From: Eisenbergiella tayi
Lineage (GTDB): Bacteria > Bacillota > Clostridia > Lachnospirales > Lachnospiraceae
Reading direction: 5' to 3'
Length of the DNA stretch: 64,000 bases
Assembly (NCBI RefSeq): GCF_001881565.1
Contig: NZ_MPDJ01000008.1
Span: 171,350 to 235,349, forward strand
The notes under the pieces are model-generated. The model was not told the origin of the DNA and did not search any database. It was given only the letters and a program-made list of their open reading frames with translations. Every line of letters begins with the position of its first letter. Position 1 is the stretch's first letter. This document shows, piece after piece, positions 53,581-63,098 of the stretch. A program made the position numbers and the translations under genes.

Positions 53581-54573
53581 ATGGCGACAATAAAGGACAT
53601 TGCTAAACTTTGCGGAGTCTCTGAAGGAACGGTAGATCGCGCGATTAATGATAGGGCCGGAATTAATCCGGAAACCAAGAAAAGAATCATGGAAGTAGTG
53701 GAGCAGGTGAACTATAAGCCGGATCGGATTGCACAAAGTCTGGCGAGAGGAAGGACCAGGACATTAGGTTTGATCTTCTTTGACCTCAACAATGATTTTA
53801 TTGCTGCTTTAGTAGACACTATCGAGACTATTGCCAAAGAAAAGGGATACTTTATCAGTTTGGTATTAACACACGGAATAAAAGAAGAGGAAATAAAGGG
53901 TATCAATTATCTGTTGGAACGGAAGGTGGACGGAATTATAGTATTTCCGGTAGGAAAGCAGTCAGATTATCAGGAGCTTAAAATCAACATCCCGGTTATT
54001 TCTATTTATAATAAAATTTCGGATGAGACTCCTTATGTCGGCGTGGATGCCCAGTCGGCCATGCGGGATGCGATAGGCTATATCGCAGATTGTCAATATG
54101 AAAGGGTAATATTGGTCAACTCCTCAATAACTAAGAAGGTGAAAAGCGGACTTAACGTATATACCCTGCAGGAACGGCAAAAAGGATACATAGAGGGGAT
54201 TGAGAAGAACAAGATTAACGAGGGAGAGGGGCCTTTGATTGTCGAGGGGCTGGATTTCAGGCGTATGGATGCTCTGTACCGCCAGGGACAGGGAAAAAAG
54301 ACTGCGTTTTTATGCATTTGCGATGTGTTTGCCCTGGAAGTCCTGACTCATTTCAGGGAGCAATCCCTGAAGGTTCCTGAAGATGTCGGTATCATGGGTT
54401 TTGATAATATGTCCATCCGTAAATATGTTTCCCCTCAGTTAACGACGGTGGGCTATCATATGTCGGAAATGGCACAGAAGATTTTTGCGTATTTAATGGA
54501 TATGATTCATGGAAGTGACATACCTAAGGATACTGCTTTTCCGTGTCAGATAATCGAAGGAAATTCCTTATAA
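53581..54573 (+). CDS. LacI-family transcriptional regulator
   Basis: 330 residues. The N-terminal helix-turn-helix is TIKDIAKLCGVSEGTVDRAI with hinge NYKPDRIAQSLARG, followed by a periplasmic-binding-protein-like sensor domain (LGLIFFDLNNDF, VGIMGFDNMSIRKYV). ATG at 53581 follows AGGAAGTG. The arabinofuranosidase gene starts 49 bp after the stop on the same strand, so the ligand is probably an arabinose-type sugar. Confidence 0.9.
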   Translation: MATIKDIAKLCGVSEGTVDRAINDRAGINPETKKRIMEVVEQVNYKPDRIAQSLARGRTRTLGLIFFDLNNDFIAALVDTIETIAKEKGYFISLVLTHGIKEEEIKGINYLLERKVDGIIVFPVGKQSDYQELKINIPVISIYNKISDETPYVGVDAQSAMRDAIGYIADCQYERVILVNSSITKKVKSGLNVYTLQERQKGYIEGIEKNKINEGEGPLIVEGLDFRRMDALYRQGQGKKTAFLCICDVFALEVLTHFREQSLKVPEDVGIMGFDNMSIRKYVSPQLTTVGYHMSEMAQKIFAYLMDMIHGSDIPKDTAFPCQIIEGNSL

Positions 54574-54622
54574 TATTTATCCGGCTGTAAGTGTGAGAAA
54601 AAATAGCGTAGGAGGTGCTTAT

Positions 54623-56137
54623 ATGAAAGCAAATATTACAATTGACAGCAGTAAAAAAGCGGGAGAAATCGACCGTAAAATTTTCGGTCATTTTATGGAG
54701 CATGCCTTTGGAAATATTTATGGCGGCGTTTATGACCCCGAAAGCAGATTTGCCGATGAAGACGGATTTAGAACGGATGTTATTGAATTGCTGAAGGAGG
54801 TAAAGGTTCCTGTATTAAGGTATCCCGGCGGGAATTTTGTTTCCAGTTATCATTGGGAGGACGGCATAGGCCCTAAGGAGAATCGTCCCAAAAAATTCGA
54901 TTTTGCATGGGGCGCATCAGAGAGCAACCAGTTCGGCACGGCTGATTTCATAAAGCTCTGCCGTAAAACCGGAGCCGAGCCATTGATATGTGTCAATATG
55001 GGAAGCGGAACCGCAGAAGAAGCCATGAATTGGGTGGAATACTGTAATGGCACCCAGGATACCTATTATGCAAATCTGCGCCGTTCTCACGGATATGAGG
55101 AGCCTTTCCAGGTTAAGTACTGGGGGTTAGGCAATGAAATGTACGGAGTCTGGCAGATGGAAAGCATGACAGCGGAGGAATACGCCGGCTCTGCCGCCCA
55201 GTTTGCAAAAGCGATGAAAAAAGTGGATGAAAGCATTCATTTGGTGGCATGCGGCATGGAACAGGATGCAGAGTGGAATCATACCGTGGTAAAGAAGCTG
55301 GAGCCCTATATTGATATGATATCCGCCCATTACTACGGCATGGGATGGGAAGAATTCGGCGATATCTCCAAACAATACGAGCAGACCCTGTATATTCCCT
55401 ATCAAATGGAAGAACGCCACAAGCTGACTCTGGCTTCGATTATTACCGGACAGAACGGTATCAAGGATAATATCAAGGTAGCGTGGGATGAATGGAATAT
55501 GTTCGGCTGGAGCTTTGACGCGGTCAATGAGGACAGTACCTATAACCTTCATGATGCGATCATAACCGCCCTGATTTTAAATATGATATTAAGGAACTGT
55601 GATACCATAAAGATGGCGATGTATTCGACTTTTGTAAATATTACCGGTGCTTTGAGCGTTACAAAAGAGGGCTGTCTGAAGAGGACACAGTACCATGTCT
55701 TTGATATGCTTTCCAACCATACAGGCAGCCATCTGATTCGTACGGATGTTGACTGCAGCAGTTCCATTACCATTCATGATATAGGGCATTTATCATTTGG
55801 TGCGAATATCGACAATAAGAATAATAATGCCTCCGGTAAAATTGTGGATAAGGATATTCCTGCAATTGATGCGGTGGCTACCATGGACAGCAAAAATATC
55901 TACGTGTCCGTGGTAAACCAATCCCTTAACGACGATTGTGAATTATTCCTTGATATTCATGCGCAGAACATAGGAAGCACCATGGAAAAAACAGAACTTT
56001 ACAGCGATTCGATCCTTGATGCCAATACGTTTGGCGACCCGGATCATGTTTGTCCGCATGAATCAATGCAGGATGTGAATCAGCCGGTGATAATCAGGAA
56101 GCATTCCGTTAATGTGATTACAATTCCACGTGTATAA
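54623..56137 (+). CDS. GH51 alpha-L-arabinofuranosidase
   Basis: 504 residues, the usual size for intracellular GH51. The acid/base Glu172 lies in YWGLGNEMYG and the nucleophile Glu290 in VAWDEWNMFG. The barrel start is GEIDRKIFGHFMEHAFGNIY. No signal peptide, so it acts on imported arabino-oligosaccharides. ATG at 54623 follows TAGGAGGTG. It is followed by a strong terminator, so LacI and GH51 form a two-gene unit. Confidence 0.94.
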   Translation: MKANITIDSSKKAGEIDRKIFGHFMEHAFGNIYGGVYDPESRFADEDGFRTDVIELLKEVKVPVLRYPGGNFVSSYHWEDGIGPKENRPKKFDFAWGASESNQFGTADFIKLCRKTGAEPLICVNMGSGTAEEAMNWVEYCNGTQDTYYANLRRSHGYEEPFQVKYWGLGNEMYGVWQMESMTAEEYAGSAAQFAKAMKKVDESIHLVACGMEQDAEWNHTVVKKLEPYIDMISAHYYGMGWEEFGDISKQYEQTLYIPYQMEERHKLTLASIITGQNGIKDNIKVAWDEWNMFGWSFDAVNEDSTYNLHDAIITALILNMILRNCDTIKMAMYSTFVNITGALSVTKEGCLKRTQYHVFDMLSNHTGSHLIRTDVDCSSSITIHDIGHLSFGANIDNKNNNASGKIVDKDIPAIDAVATMDSKNIYVSVVNQSLNDDCELFLDIHAQNIGSTMEKTELYSDSILDANTFGDPDHVCPHESMQDVNQPVIIRKHSVNVITIPRV

Positions 56138-56166
56138 GATTAGTTAAAACAGCTTCAGAAAATGAG

Positions 56167-56209
56167 AGATACCGAAACGGTGGGGGATACCGTTCCGGTA
56201 TCTTTTTTA
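56167..56209 (+). terminator. Strong terminator after the GH51 gene
   Basis: AGATACCG/CGGTATCT outer and AACGGT/ACCGTT inner stems, followed by TTTTTTA. Confidence 0.9.
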
Positions 56210-56248
56210 GATGTGCAAAAGATTTTAGTATTTTTAAAATATTAGTAC

Positions 56249-56277
56249 TTGACATTACATAGTAGTGAAGATATGAT
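56249..56277 (+). promoter_or_regulatory. Promoter of the PadR operon
   Basis: TTGACA and TATGAT at 17 bp. The start ATG is 22 bp after the -10, so the leader is short. The spacer holds TTACATAGTAGTGAAG, a weak dyad where PadR may bind. Confidence 0.7.
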
Positions 56278-56299
56278 GTCTTTAAAGGGAGATAAAGCG

Positions 56300-56626
56300 A
56301 TGAATGCACAATTTAAAAAAGGAGTTCTGGAGCTGATTGTCCTGGAATCTGTGAGACAGAAGGATATGTATGGCTATGAATTGGTGGAAGAGGTTTCCAA
56401 GGTGGTGGATGTGAATGAGGGAACCATATATCCGCTGCTGAAGCGGATGACCAATGAGCATTATTTTGAAACATATCTTAGGGAATCCACAGAAGGACCG
56501 CCCAGAAAATATTACCATATCACGGCGGCTGGCATCTTGTACAGGGACAGTCTGGAACGTGACTGGAATGAATTTAATCAGAAGGTCTGTTCATTCCTGG
56601 AGGAACAGAAAAGAGGGAGAGAATGA
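56300..56626 (+). CDS. PadR-family transcriptional regulator
   Basis: 108 residues with the PadR winged helix (FKKGVLELIVLESVRQKDMY, GYELVEEVSK, NEGTIYPLLKRM, PPRKYYHITAAG) and a short dimer helix. ATG at 56300 follows AAAGGGAG. The next gene overlaps by four bases (ATGA), so they are translationally coupled. PadR-DUF1700 pairs are common in Firmicutes and usually self-regulate in response to envelope-active compounds. Confidence 0.9.
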   Translation: MNAQFKKGVLELIVLESVRQKDMYGYELVEEVSKVVDVNEGTIYPLLKRMTNEHYFETYLRESTEGPPRKYYHITAAGILYRDSLERDWNEFNQKVCSFLEEQKRGRE

Positions 56627-57495
56627 ATAAGGCGGAATTTTTACATATTTTACGGGAAAGGCTGTCAATTCTTGATGAGAATGAACTGGAGGATATCCTG
56701 AGTGAGTACGAACAGCATATCGACCTGAAGGCAGCCGGGACAATGACAGAAGAGGCGGCTATCGCTGATTTCGGAGATATCGGCGAGCTGACGGCCGAGA
56801 TTCTGGAGGCATACCATGTCCGTGCCGATTTTGACCGGAATAAAGAGCCGGAGAAAAAAAATGAGAGTCATAAGAATGCGGTCATGAGGGCCGGCCGGAA
56901 AATCTCGGATTCCTGTAAAAAGGGATGGGAGGGTTTCCTGCGGGGTCTGGAGAATATCGGGCTGTTTGTGCAGAAATGGGCAGGAAAATGCGGGTCAGCC
57001 ATCCATAATCTTTTCAGCGGAAAGAAGAATACGGAAGAGAAGGAAGAAAAAAAGGCGGCAAAAAGGAATGAGAATCTAAAGAAAAACAGGCTTCTTTCCT
57101 TCGGAAGCAGGGAACATGAGGAGAAACGGGACAAAATGGAGAATAAGAAAAGAATTACGCTGTTTTCGGTTATTGGTATGATGTGCAGAGGATGCGCGGC
57201 TGCGGTAATGTGGTGTGTCAAAGCCATATGGAATGTGTTCTGTACCTGTGCGGGATTGTTCACCGGCCTGTTTGCCTGTGTCTGTATTTTTATCCTGGGG
57301 ACGACAATTGTACTTTTGGCCATGGGATATCCGCTCCTGGGAATCCTTCTGGCAGTTTTGGGCCTGACGATGTGTACCTGCAGTTTTACGGTTCTGTGCT
57401 TTACCCTGATTATCCGCAGGAAAGGACAGGCAGGGGAAAGTACAGGAACAGCAGTAAGGGAAGCGGACGAAGAGGAGGAAACGGTTCATGCGTAA
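56623..57495 (+). CDS. DUF1700 (HAAS-domain) membrane protein
   Basis: 290 residues. The N-terminal HAAS domain (residues 1-65) reads KAEFLHILRERLSILDENEL, then EYEQHIDLKAAGTMTEEAAI. A basic, Lys/Glu-rich linker runs to about 175, then two to three membrane helices (about 180-275). In the PadR partner role it probably transmits an envelope signal. The unusually long charged middle is atypical of simple DUF1700 proteins. It overlaps the next gene by eight bases. Confidence 0.82.
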   Translation: MNKAEFLHILRERLSILDENELEDILSEYEQHIDLKAAGTMTEEAAIADFGDIGELTAEILEAYHVRADFDRNKEPEKKNESHKNAVMRAGRKISDSCKKGWEGFLRGLENIGLFVQKWAGKCGSAIHNLFSGKKNTEEKEEKKAAKRNENLKKNRLLSFGSREHEEKRDKMENKKRITLFSVIGMMCRGCAAAVMWCVKAIWNVFCTCAGLFTGLFACVCIFILGTTIVLLAMGYPLLGILLAVLGLTMCTCSFTVLCFTLIIRRKGQAGESTGTAVREADEEEETVHA

Positions 57496-58234
57496 GATAC
57501 ATGTAATTTTGCTGGCGGTTTTTACCACAGGGGTTTTGTGCGGAGGTATCGGGACTGGAATCGCTTTTGGGGAATATAGCTCCATGGAATATGGGGGCAC
57601 TGTGATGCTGGGAGAAGAATATTTGGTAACGGGAGAGCTGATGTATGAATTTGATCCTGTTCCGGGAGAAAAAATTGCTCTGAATCCCACGAACTGGGGA
57701 ACCAGCAGGGGGACAAGCAAGCTCGTAATGGATGAGACCCTTCCCATGGGCACTGTCTGCTACGATGTTACTTATAACAGCAAACTGACTATTCCGCACC
57801 TGTACTACTGGGAATCGGAGGAAGGGCTGGAGGAAGAGGACATATTTGAAGCGGGAGAGACGGAAACAGGAAATGGAATGGAAATAAATGAAGCATCAAT
57901 TGACGAAGCGGACGCCGGAGAAGAGGCAGATGCCGGAGAAGAAGCGGACGTCGGAGAAGAGACAGATGCCGGAGAAAAAGCGGACGCCGCAGAAGAAGCA
58001 GTGACAGGAGAAACGGCGGAAGAAAAAAAGAAATCCAGGATAGTGGGACATCTGGAACTGGGTACGAACTATATAGGAAATGAGTTTGAACTCTTTCTGA
58101 GAAGTAAGGACAGGATACTGGAGGATATGAAAAACAAAAAGTTCAATTCCTTTGAAACGGCATACATTACTGATGTAAAAATCCGGGTAAATCCTGAAAT
58201 GATGGATTATATTGAAGACAGGACCATGTATTGA
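57488..58234 (+). CDS. Exported protein with acidic hexapeptide repeats
   Basis: 248 residues. An N-terminal signal or anchor (ILLAVFTTGVLCGGIGTGIA) is followed by a beta-rich part (about 30-115), an acidic repeat block of five six-residue units of the form ADAGEE, then a C-terminal domain. It is third in the PadR operon, overlapping DUF1700. A surface or envelope role is plausible. The family is unknown. Confidence 0.7.
   Translation: MRKIHVILLAVFTTGVLCGGIGTGIAFGEYSSMEYGGTVMLGEEYLVTGELMYEFDPVPGEKIALNPTNWGTSRGTSKLVMDETLPMGTVCYDVTYNSKLTIPHLYYWESEEGLEEEDIFEAGETETGNGMEINEASIDEADAGEEADAGEEADVGEETDAGEKADAAEEAVTGETAEEKKKSRIVGHLELGTNYIGNEFELFLRSKDRILEDMKNKKFNSFETAYITDVKIRVNPEMMDYIEDRTMY
57908..57997 (+). 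repeat. In-gene 18-bp tandem repeat, five units
   Basis: Units of the form GCGGACGCCGGAGAAGAG recur five times in frame with scattered changes, encoding alternating EAD/ETD-AGE blocks. Copy number could vary between strains without breaking the frame. Confidence 0.85.
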
Positions 58235-58483
58235 CACAATTCATCCGGATGAGGCGGCAGTAAGACTGCGGTGAAGAAGGCGGAAAGAGGGAGCATGAGG
58301 AAAGCCCGGAGAAAAATATGCTGACGGGCAGGCCCATGTTCCGTTTTTCGTTTCAGGCCCGGCCCAAAGGCATAGGCTGAAAGCCTTCAGCCCTCGCTGA
58401 AGGCAGCCTTAACGGGAGGATGCAGTTGCTGTACGTACCCGTATGGTGTGGACAGCAACAGGAACGGTATGGATATATTTTCC
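58235..58483 (+). terminator. Intergenic hairpin region after the acidic-repeat gene
   Basis: No gene seen. GCCTTCAGC at 58383-58391 and GCTGAAGGC at 58396-58404 form a 9-bp stem with a 4-base loop, followed by AGCCTTAAC without a T-run. Probable weak terminator or mRNA end. Confidence 0.45.
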
Positions 58484-58512
58484 TTGACATATAAATATTA
58501 CAAATGTAAGAT
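58484..58512 (+). promoter_or_regulatory. Promoter with BlaI-type dyad ahead of the DUF6070-like gene
   Basis: TTGACA and TAAGAT at 17 bp. TTACAAATGTAA at 58498-58509 overlaps the -10 and fits the BlaI/MecI/CopY operator form TACA-N2-TGTA. A repressor of that family would block this promoter. Confidence 0.6.
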
Positions 58513-58557
58513 TTAGATATGCAATAATACTACAGAGAAATCAGGGAGAAAAAGAAC

Positions 58558-59874
58558 GTGAAGAAAATAGAATGGCCTGAGAAGACAAAGGGCCTTTTGC
58601 TCCTGCTTCTGCTCCTGTTCGTAACAGCGGCTTTTTTGTTGAAAGAGGAGCCTGCCTATACACTGACAACAGAGGAGGCGCGGGAACCGGAGGCTTTGGG
58701 AGCGTTTGATGCAGAAGCAGACGGAACGGGTTCAGAGGCAGCAGAAGGATCAGAAGCATCAGGAACAGAGGTATGGGGAACTGCGCCGTCAGGGACGAAG
58801 GAGGAAACAGCAGGTGGAAGTAAGGTATCTCCTCAGGAAACAATCAGCCTTCTGACAGAAGATGAACAAAAGCAGCTGCAGAAGGAAGCGCTGGAGGCGG
58901 CGGAATACTGCCGTGAGCTTTATAAAGACATTAGGGCTACTGAAAGGGAATCCGAAGGAGAAAACAATACGTTTCTTCTGACAAGGGAACAGCAGACAGC
59001 CATCACAGCCAGGCTTGGAGAGCTTGGCCTTGTCAGCGCTGCCGATAACATAAACATGGTAAATTATGAAAAAGTAGAAGACTTTTATGCGGCTTATCAG
59101 GAAGGAAAGGATGCTCTTATCACCATTTTCTATGTAGATCCGGAAGGCGGAATGAGTGCGCTGACATTTGTATACCGCAAGGGAGTGCTGCAGACTCATT
59201 TTACAGCCATTGGATGGGATGAAGGAGGAACTCCCGGGATCAGGGGAAGCGGAACCAATAATTTGAAAGAAATGAAGCTCACCGGGAAGGGCTATCTGAT
59301 TTATACGAATGAAGAGGTGGTGGCCCACGGTAACCTGCGGGAATATTTCCGGGTGAAACCCTTATCCGGGGAGTGCAGGAAACTGACGGAAACCTACGTT
59401 TCCGGCCTCAGCTATGTGGATTACAAACTGCTGGTTACGGACTGGAACAGCAGCAATGTGGAAGAGATTCTGACGCCAAGCCTGTTTGAAGATCTGTATC
59501 GGATTTATTACGGGGAAAATGTAAAGCCTGAGAGGGACAGAATCCCGGCCGACATTTATGAAGAGGTGATGACGGCCTGCCTTCCGGTGACGCCGGAGCA
59601 GCTCAGACAGCACTGCGGCTATGATGAAGGCAGCCGCTCTTACCCTTATGAAAAGTTTTTGCCCCGTCAGCATCCTCCTTTTGGAGAGGTGGTTGATTAT
59701 ACCCGAAATGCGGACGGCACCATTACCCTTATTGTAGACGGTGTCTGGCCGGATTATAATTCCGACTGTGCGTTTACAAACAGGCTTCTGGTGCAGCCGC
59801 AGAAGGATGGAAGCTTCAGGTATCTGTCTAATTCCATAGAGGAAAAGGAACTGAAAATACCGGTTTCAGATTAA
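58558..59874 (+). CDS. Exported DUF6070-like protein
   Basis: 438 residues. An N-terminal signal or anchor (LLLLLLLLFVTAAFLL) is followed by a Glu/Ala/Ser linker and a mixed domain from about 100 on (LVSAADNINMVNYEKVEDFY, YLIYTNEEVVAHGNLREYFR, DFRYLSNSIEE-like end). It resembles DUF6070 proteins of Lachnospiraceae; role unknown. The start is GTG at 58558 behind AGGGAG. It has its own promoter with a BlaI-type dyad. Confidence 0.68.
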   Translation: MKKIEWPEKTKGLLLLLLLLFVTAAFLLKEEPAYTLTTEEAREPEALGAFDAEADGTGSEAAEGSEASGTEVWGTAPSGTKEETAGGSKVSPQETISLLTEDEQKQLQKEALEAAEYCRELYKDIRATERESEGENNTFLLTREQQTAITARLGELGLVSAADNINMVNYEKVEDFYAAYQEGKDALITIFYVDPEGGMSALTFVYRKGVLQTHFTAIGWDEGGTPGIRGSGTNNLKEMKLTGKGYLIYTNEEVVAHGNLREYFRVKPLSGECRKLTETYVSGLSYVDYKLLVTDWNSSNVEEILTPSLFEDLYRIYYGENVKPERDRIPADIYEEVMTACLPVTPEQLRQHCGYDEGSRSYPYEKFLPRQHPPFGEVVDYTRNADGTITLIVDGVWPDYNSDCAFTNRLLVQPQKDGSFRYLSNSIEEKELKIPVSD

Positions 59875-59919
59875 TAAATCTTGTCTCATAAAGGGAATGA
59901 AGCAGAATCATAATAAAGA

Positions 59920-61419
59920 TCAGAACCCATAAATCCTGCTGTATTTAGACTGTAAATAATCCAGCAGCGGCCTGGCGGATATTTCACAGCCGCATACCCG
60001 CTGAATCACTTCACGGGAATTATACATGCTGCCATAACGGTGTATCTTTTCCTCCAACCATGCGGTAATTTCCAGGATCCGTCCTTTTTCCAGGATAGTA
60101 TCCGTATTTCCCATTTCCTTTTCCAGCTGGTTTAAAAACATGCCGTCATAAACGCTTCCCAGCAGATAGGAAGGGAAGTAGCCGAAGGAACCGTCGGACC
60201 AATGCATATCCTGAAGGATCCCTTCCGCATCATTTCCCGGACGGATGCCGAGCAGGGCTTCCATTTTATCATTCCAGAGAGCCGGAAGCTGATCGGTGGG
60301 AACCTGATCCCGGAAGATCGCTTTTTCCATTTCGTACCGGAGGATGATATGCAGGCAGTAGGTTACCTCATCGGCCTCGGTGCGGATATAGCTGGGATGT
60401 ACGTCGTTAATGGCCCGGCAGAAGGTATCAAAGGGAACTTCCTTAAATTGAGGCAGAAGTCCGCCCAGTTTTCCGTAAATAGGAATCCAGAAGGCAGGCC
60501 TGCGTCCAAGGATGTTTTCATAAAAACGGGACTGGCTTTCATGCAGGCCCATCAGGTTTACCGTCTCTGCTGCGGTATCCGCGAGAGAGGAATCAATGTT
60601 TTGCTCAAAGATAGCGTGTCCGCCTTCATGGATGGCACTGAAGATAGAGGATATGGGGTGCGTCTCATGATAATGATTCGTAACCCGGATATCTCCGCGG
60701 CACAGGGTTGCGGTGAATGGATGCGCACTCTCTGCCGTTCCTCCGGCATCGAAGTCAAACCCGATATAAGAAAGAAGCAGATTCTGCACCTTTTTCTGGG
60801 CATCGATGTCGTATGTCCCTTCCAGGGCGGATAAATCAGGCCTGCCGGCATCCCTGATCTTATCGAGCAGCGGGATCAGCCCTTCCTTCAATTCCGCAAA
60901 AATGCCGTCAATTGTGACGCTGTCCATCCCTTCCTCGTACATATCCAGGAGTACCTCGTAAGGATCCTTGTCCGGTTCCATATAACCCACATATTCTTTG
61001 GTCATGGCAATTATTTTATCCAGGCTGGGAGCGAAAATACGGAAATCGTTGGCGAGCTTGGCTTCCTCCCATACCTTTTCCGAGCGGCCGGAGGTGGTTA
61101 CGTATTCCGTATAGAAATCCTGGGGAACGCGCTGGAAACGCTGGAAATCCCTGTAACCGCGTCTGACGGTGACCTTCATGCCGTCATCCAGGGTATCAAA
61201 AATTTCCGGGCGGGAGAGTTCGCTCAGCATATCGCCGTAGCATTCCGCGGTGGAAAGCCGGAAGGCTTCCGTGGAGAAAAAGCCGAGGGCTTCCAGTTTG
61301 CCCTCCAGGCTCTTTTTCGGAGCCGCGGTCTGAAGATCCCAGCTGATCAGGGCGGATGCCTGTTCGTATTTCTTTATCCTTTTCAGATATTCTTTAAAAT
61401 TTTCCAATGTCTTGTTCAT
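59920..61419 (-). CDS. M32-family metallocarboxypeptidase (Taq type)
   Basis: 499 residues, the family norm. The zinc motif is HEGGHAIFEQ with the later Glu in HESQSRFYENILG, preceded by HPISSIFSAI. It removes C-terminal residues from peptides in the cytosol. ATG at 61419 has GGAG at 5 nt (rc AAGGAGAA), located inside the last codons of the GntR gene; the 70-residue upstream extension is rejected. It starts 10 bp after the GntR stop on the same strand. Confidence 0.92.
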   Translation of the reverse strand: MNKTLENFKEYLKRIKKYEQASALISWDLQTAAPKKSLEGKLEALGFFSTEAFRLSTAECYGDMLSELSRPEIFDTLDDGMKVTVRRGYRDFQRFQRVPQDFYTEYVTTSGRSEKVWEEAKLANDFRIFAPSLDKIIAMTKEYVGYMEPDKDPYEVLLDMYEEGMDSVTIDGIFAELKEGLIPLLDKIRDAGRPDLSALEGTYDIDAQKKVQNLLLSYIGFDFDAGGTAESAHPFTATLCRGDIRVTNHYHETHPISSIFSAIHEGGHAIFEQNIDSSLADTAAETVNLMGLHESQSRFYENILGRRPAFWIPIYGKLGGLLPQFKEVPFDTFCRAINDVHPSYIRTEADEVTYCLHIILRYEMEKAIFRDQVPTDQLPALWNDKMEALLGIRPGNDAEGILQDMHWSDGSFGYFPSYLLGSVYDGMFLNQLEKEMGNTDTILEKGRILEITAWLEEKIHRYGSMYNSREVIQRVCGCEISARPLLDYLQSKYSRIYGF

Positions 61420-61429
61420 CATTTCTCCT

Positions 61430-62872
61430 TCAATCAAATCCGACGATATCCTCCACTCCCTGGACACCGATTTCCAAAAGGGAGAGTTTGGTGGAGGCAA
61501 AGCAGTTTTCAAATAATGCGCGGCAGGCATGCGCAAGTATGTCACTCCGGGAAGAACGGCAGCCTTCGCGGATGGACGAAGCGATTTCAGGCCAGCCGGG
61601 AACCGTTTCCTCTCCGGTTTCATCCAGCCGGAGAATACTTCCTACCAGCAGAAGATGGGTGAGCTTACTGTATATTTCGCGCAGGGAGGCCAGAGGGCTG
61701 AAACGGACAACTGTCTGAAGAACCATTCCTATCGCAGCCACCATTGCCTTTTTCTGGCCTTTTTGACCGACGGCTTCGGCCAGTCTGTCCAGCGTATCGG
61801 CAGGGATATGGGGAAAGGTATGGCACATTACTGGCTCCGCAAGAATGGTTAACAGTTGGATGGCATCCAGGAAGCTTCTCAAGTTGCTGTCAAGGGTCAG
61901 ATCCTTAAGCTTGCGCGGAATGGATGCATCTCCCTCGGAAATGACACGGGTTCCCACGCCGTTAAAGGTCTGTGTGACGCCCAGCTGATTCATGAGGCTG
62001 ATGGTTCGACGTATGGTAATTTCGGAAACATGGTAAATATCCGCCAGAACGGCTCCGTTTGGAAGCAGCGTCCCCACGGGGTAGAATTTCTGGCTGATCT
62101 TGCATATCATGTCGATGGCTACGAAATCACAGTAACGTGTGCGCCCCTTATGAGGCTCCCAGACGAAGGGAATCTGTTCTCCCTCCTGGGCCGGAAGATC
62201 CTTCAGATATTGAATAATCCTGTCAAAAAACAAATGGTTCAGGCGATCCAGACGTTTTTGGAAAGCCTCCCCATCATTTGCTTTGAATTGTATGGCACAT
62301 TCCCGGTATTCATTTTCTATTTCCTGCCACAGACGCATGGTTTCTTCTTTTCCGCAGGGAGAGCAGAAGATATCCAGAAAAGCGCTTCCCACAAAGGAGC
62401 CTACGTCATAATACAGATTCAGGGCAGTCTGGCTGCCGATAGCATGCAGGGCCTGATCAAACTGCCGGTAAAGGCTTCTGACTGCGTTGGCGGTCCCTTC
62501 TTCTTTCGGGGGTTCAGAAAGGGCTTCATAATCCAGGGCGTGCAGGCTGTGGAAGCAGATGGCCGGTGAGATCAGCTTCAGTCCTTCGCACAGGTCAAGG
62601 AGCGCTGCGGAACGCTGCAGGAATACCGGGTTTCCCAGATAATCCTCATAGGGTTTTGCCAGAATCTGAGTCGCTTTTCCGCGGCAGAGCTTTATAAGGC
62701 CGTCCTTTTCCAGCATCTTAAGAGCCCTTTGGGCAGGGCAGTAGGAAACCTGATATCCGCTGGCAATTTCCTTTGCCGAAGGAAATCGTTCACCGCCGTC
62801 ATAAAAACCGAGCTGTATCTTTCCTGCGAGGTTGCGGTATATAGTTTGTTCCTGACTGTTGTAATTAGACAT
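61430..62872 (-). CDS. GntR-type regulator with two winged-helix domains
   Basis: 480 residues. The first GntR winged helix is at 8-72 (IYRNLAGKIQLGFYDGGERF, SAKEIASGYQVSYCPAQRAL). A second, similar one lies at about 240-310 (QKFYPVGTLLPNGAVLADIY, HVSEITIRRTISLMNQLGV), with helical ligand-like regions between and after. The duplication is unusual in this superfamily. ATG at 62872 follows GAAGGAAAGG. It leads the M32 gene and diverges from a PAS sensor gene. Confidence 0.83.
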   Translation of the reverse strand: MSNYNSQEQTIYRNLAGKIQLGFYDGGERFPSAKEIASGYQVSYCPAQRALKMLEKDGLIKLCRGKATQILAKPYEDYLGNPVFLQRSAALLDLCEGLKLISPAICFHSLHALDYEALSEPPKEEGTANAVRSLYRQFDQALHAIGSQTALNLYYDVGSFVGSAFLDIFCSPCGKEETMRLWQEIENEYRECAIQFKANDGEAFQKRLDRLNHLFFDRIIQYLKDLPAQEGEQIPFVWEPHKGRTRYCDFVAIDMICKISQKFYPVGTLLPNGAVLADIYHVSEITIRRTISLMNQLGVTQTFNGVGTRVISEGDASIPRKLKDLTLDSNLRSFLDAIQLLTILAEPVMCHTFPHIPADTLDRLAEAVGQKGQKKAMVAAIGMVLQTVVRFSPLASLREIYSKLTHLLLVGSILRLDETGEETVPGWPEIASSIREGCRSSRSDILAHACRALFENCFASTKLSLLEIGVQGVEDIVGFD

Positions 62873-63098
62873 GGCGTGTTTTCCTTTCCTTCTTTATTAC
62901 CTTCCATCACCCGTTCTGTCACCAGGAAGGAGCCGTTAGCAAATACTAATTTATAATACCACAGAACCGCCTTTTAGGGTGAAAAAATTGTTTGTTTTTT
63001 TACCGTAACACAGATATAATGTGATATAGTATAATATGATTAAGGTATGGGCAATCGGGCTTCATACTGTCGTGATAAACAGCACAGGTGATAAAAAT
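62873..63098. promoter_or_regulatory. Divergent promoter region
   Basis: AT-rich gap between the GntR and PAS genes, with TATAAT at 63013-63018 and again near 63030. No clear -35 could be chosen. Confidence 0.4.
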
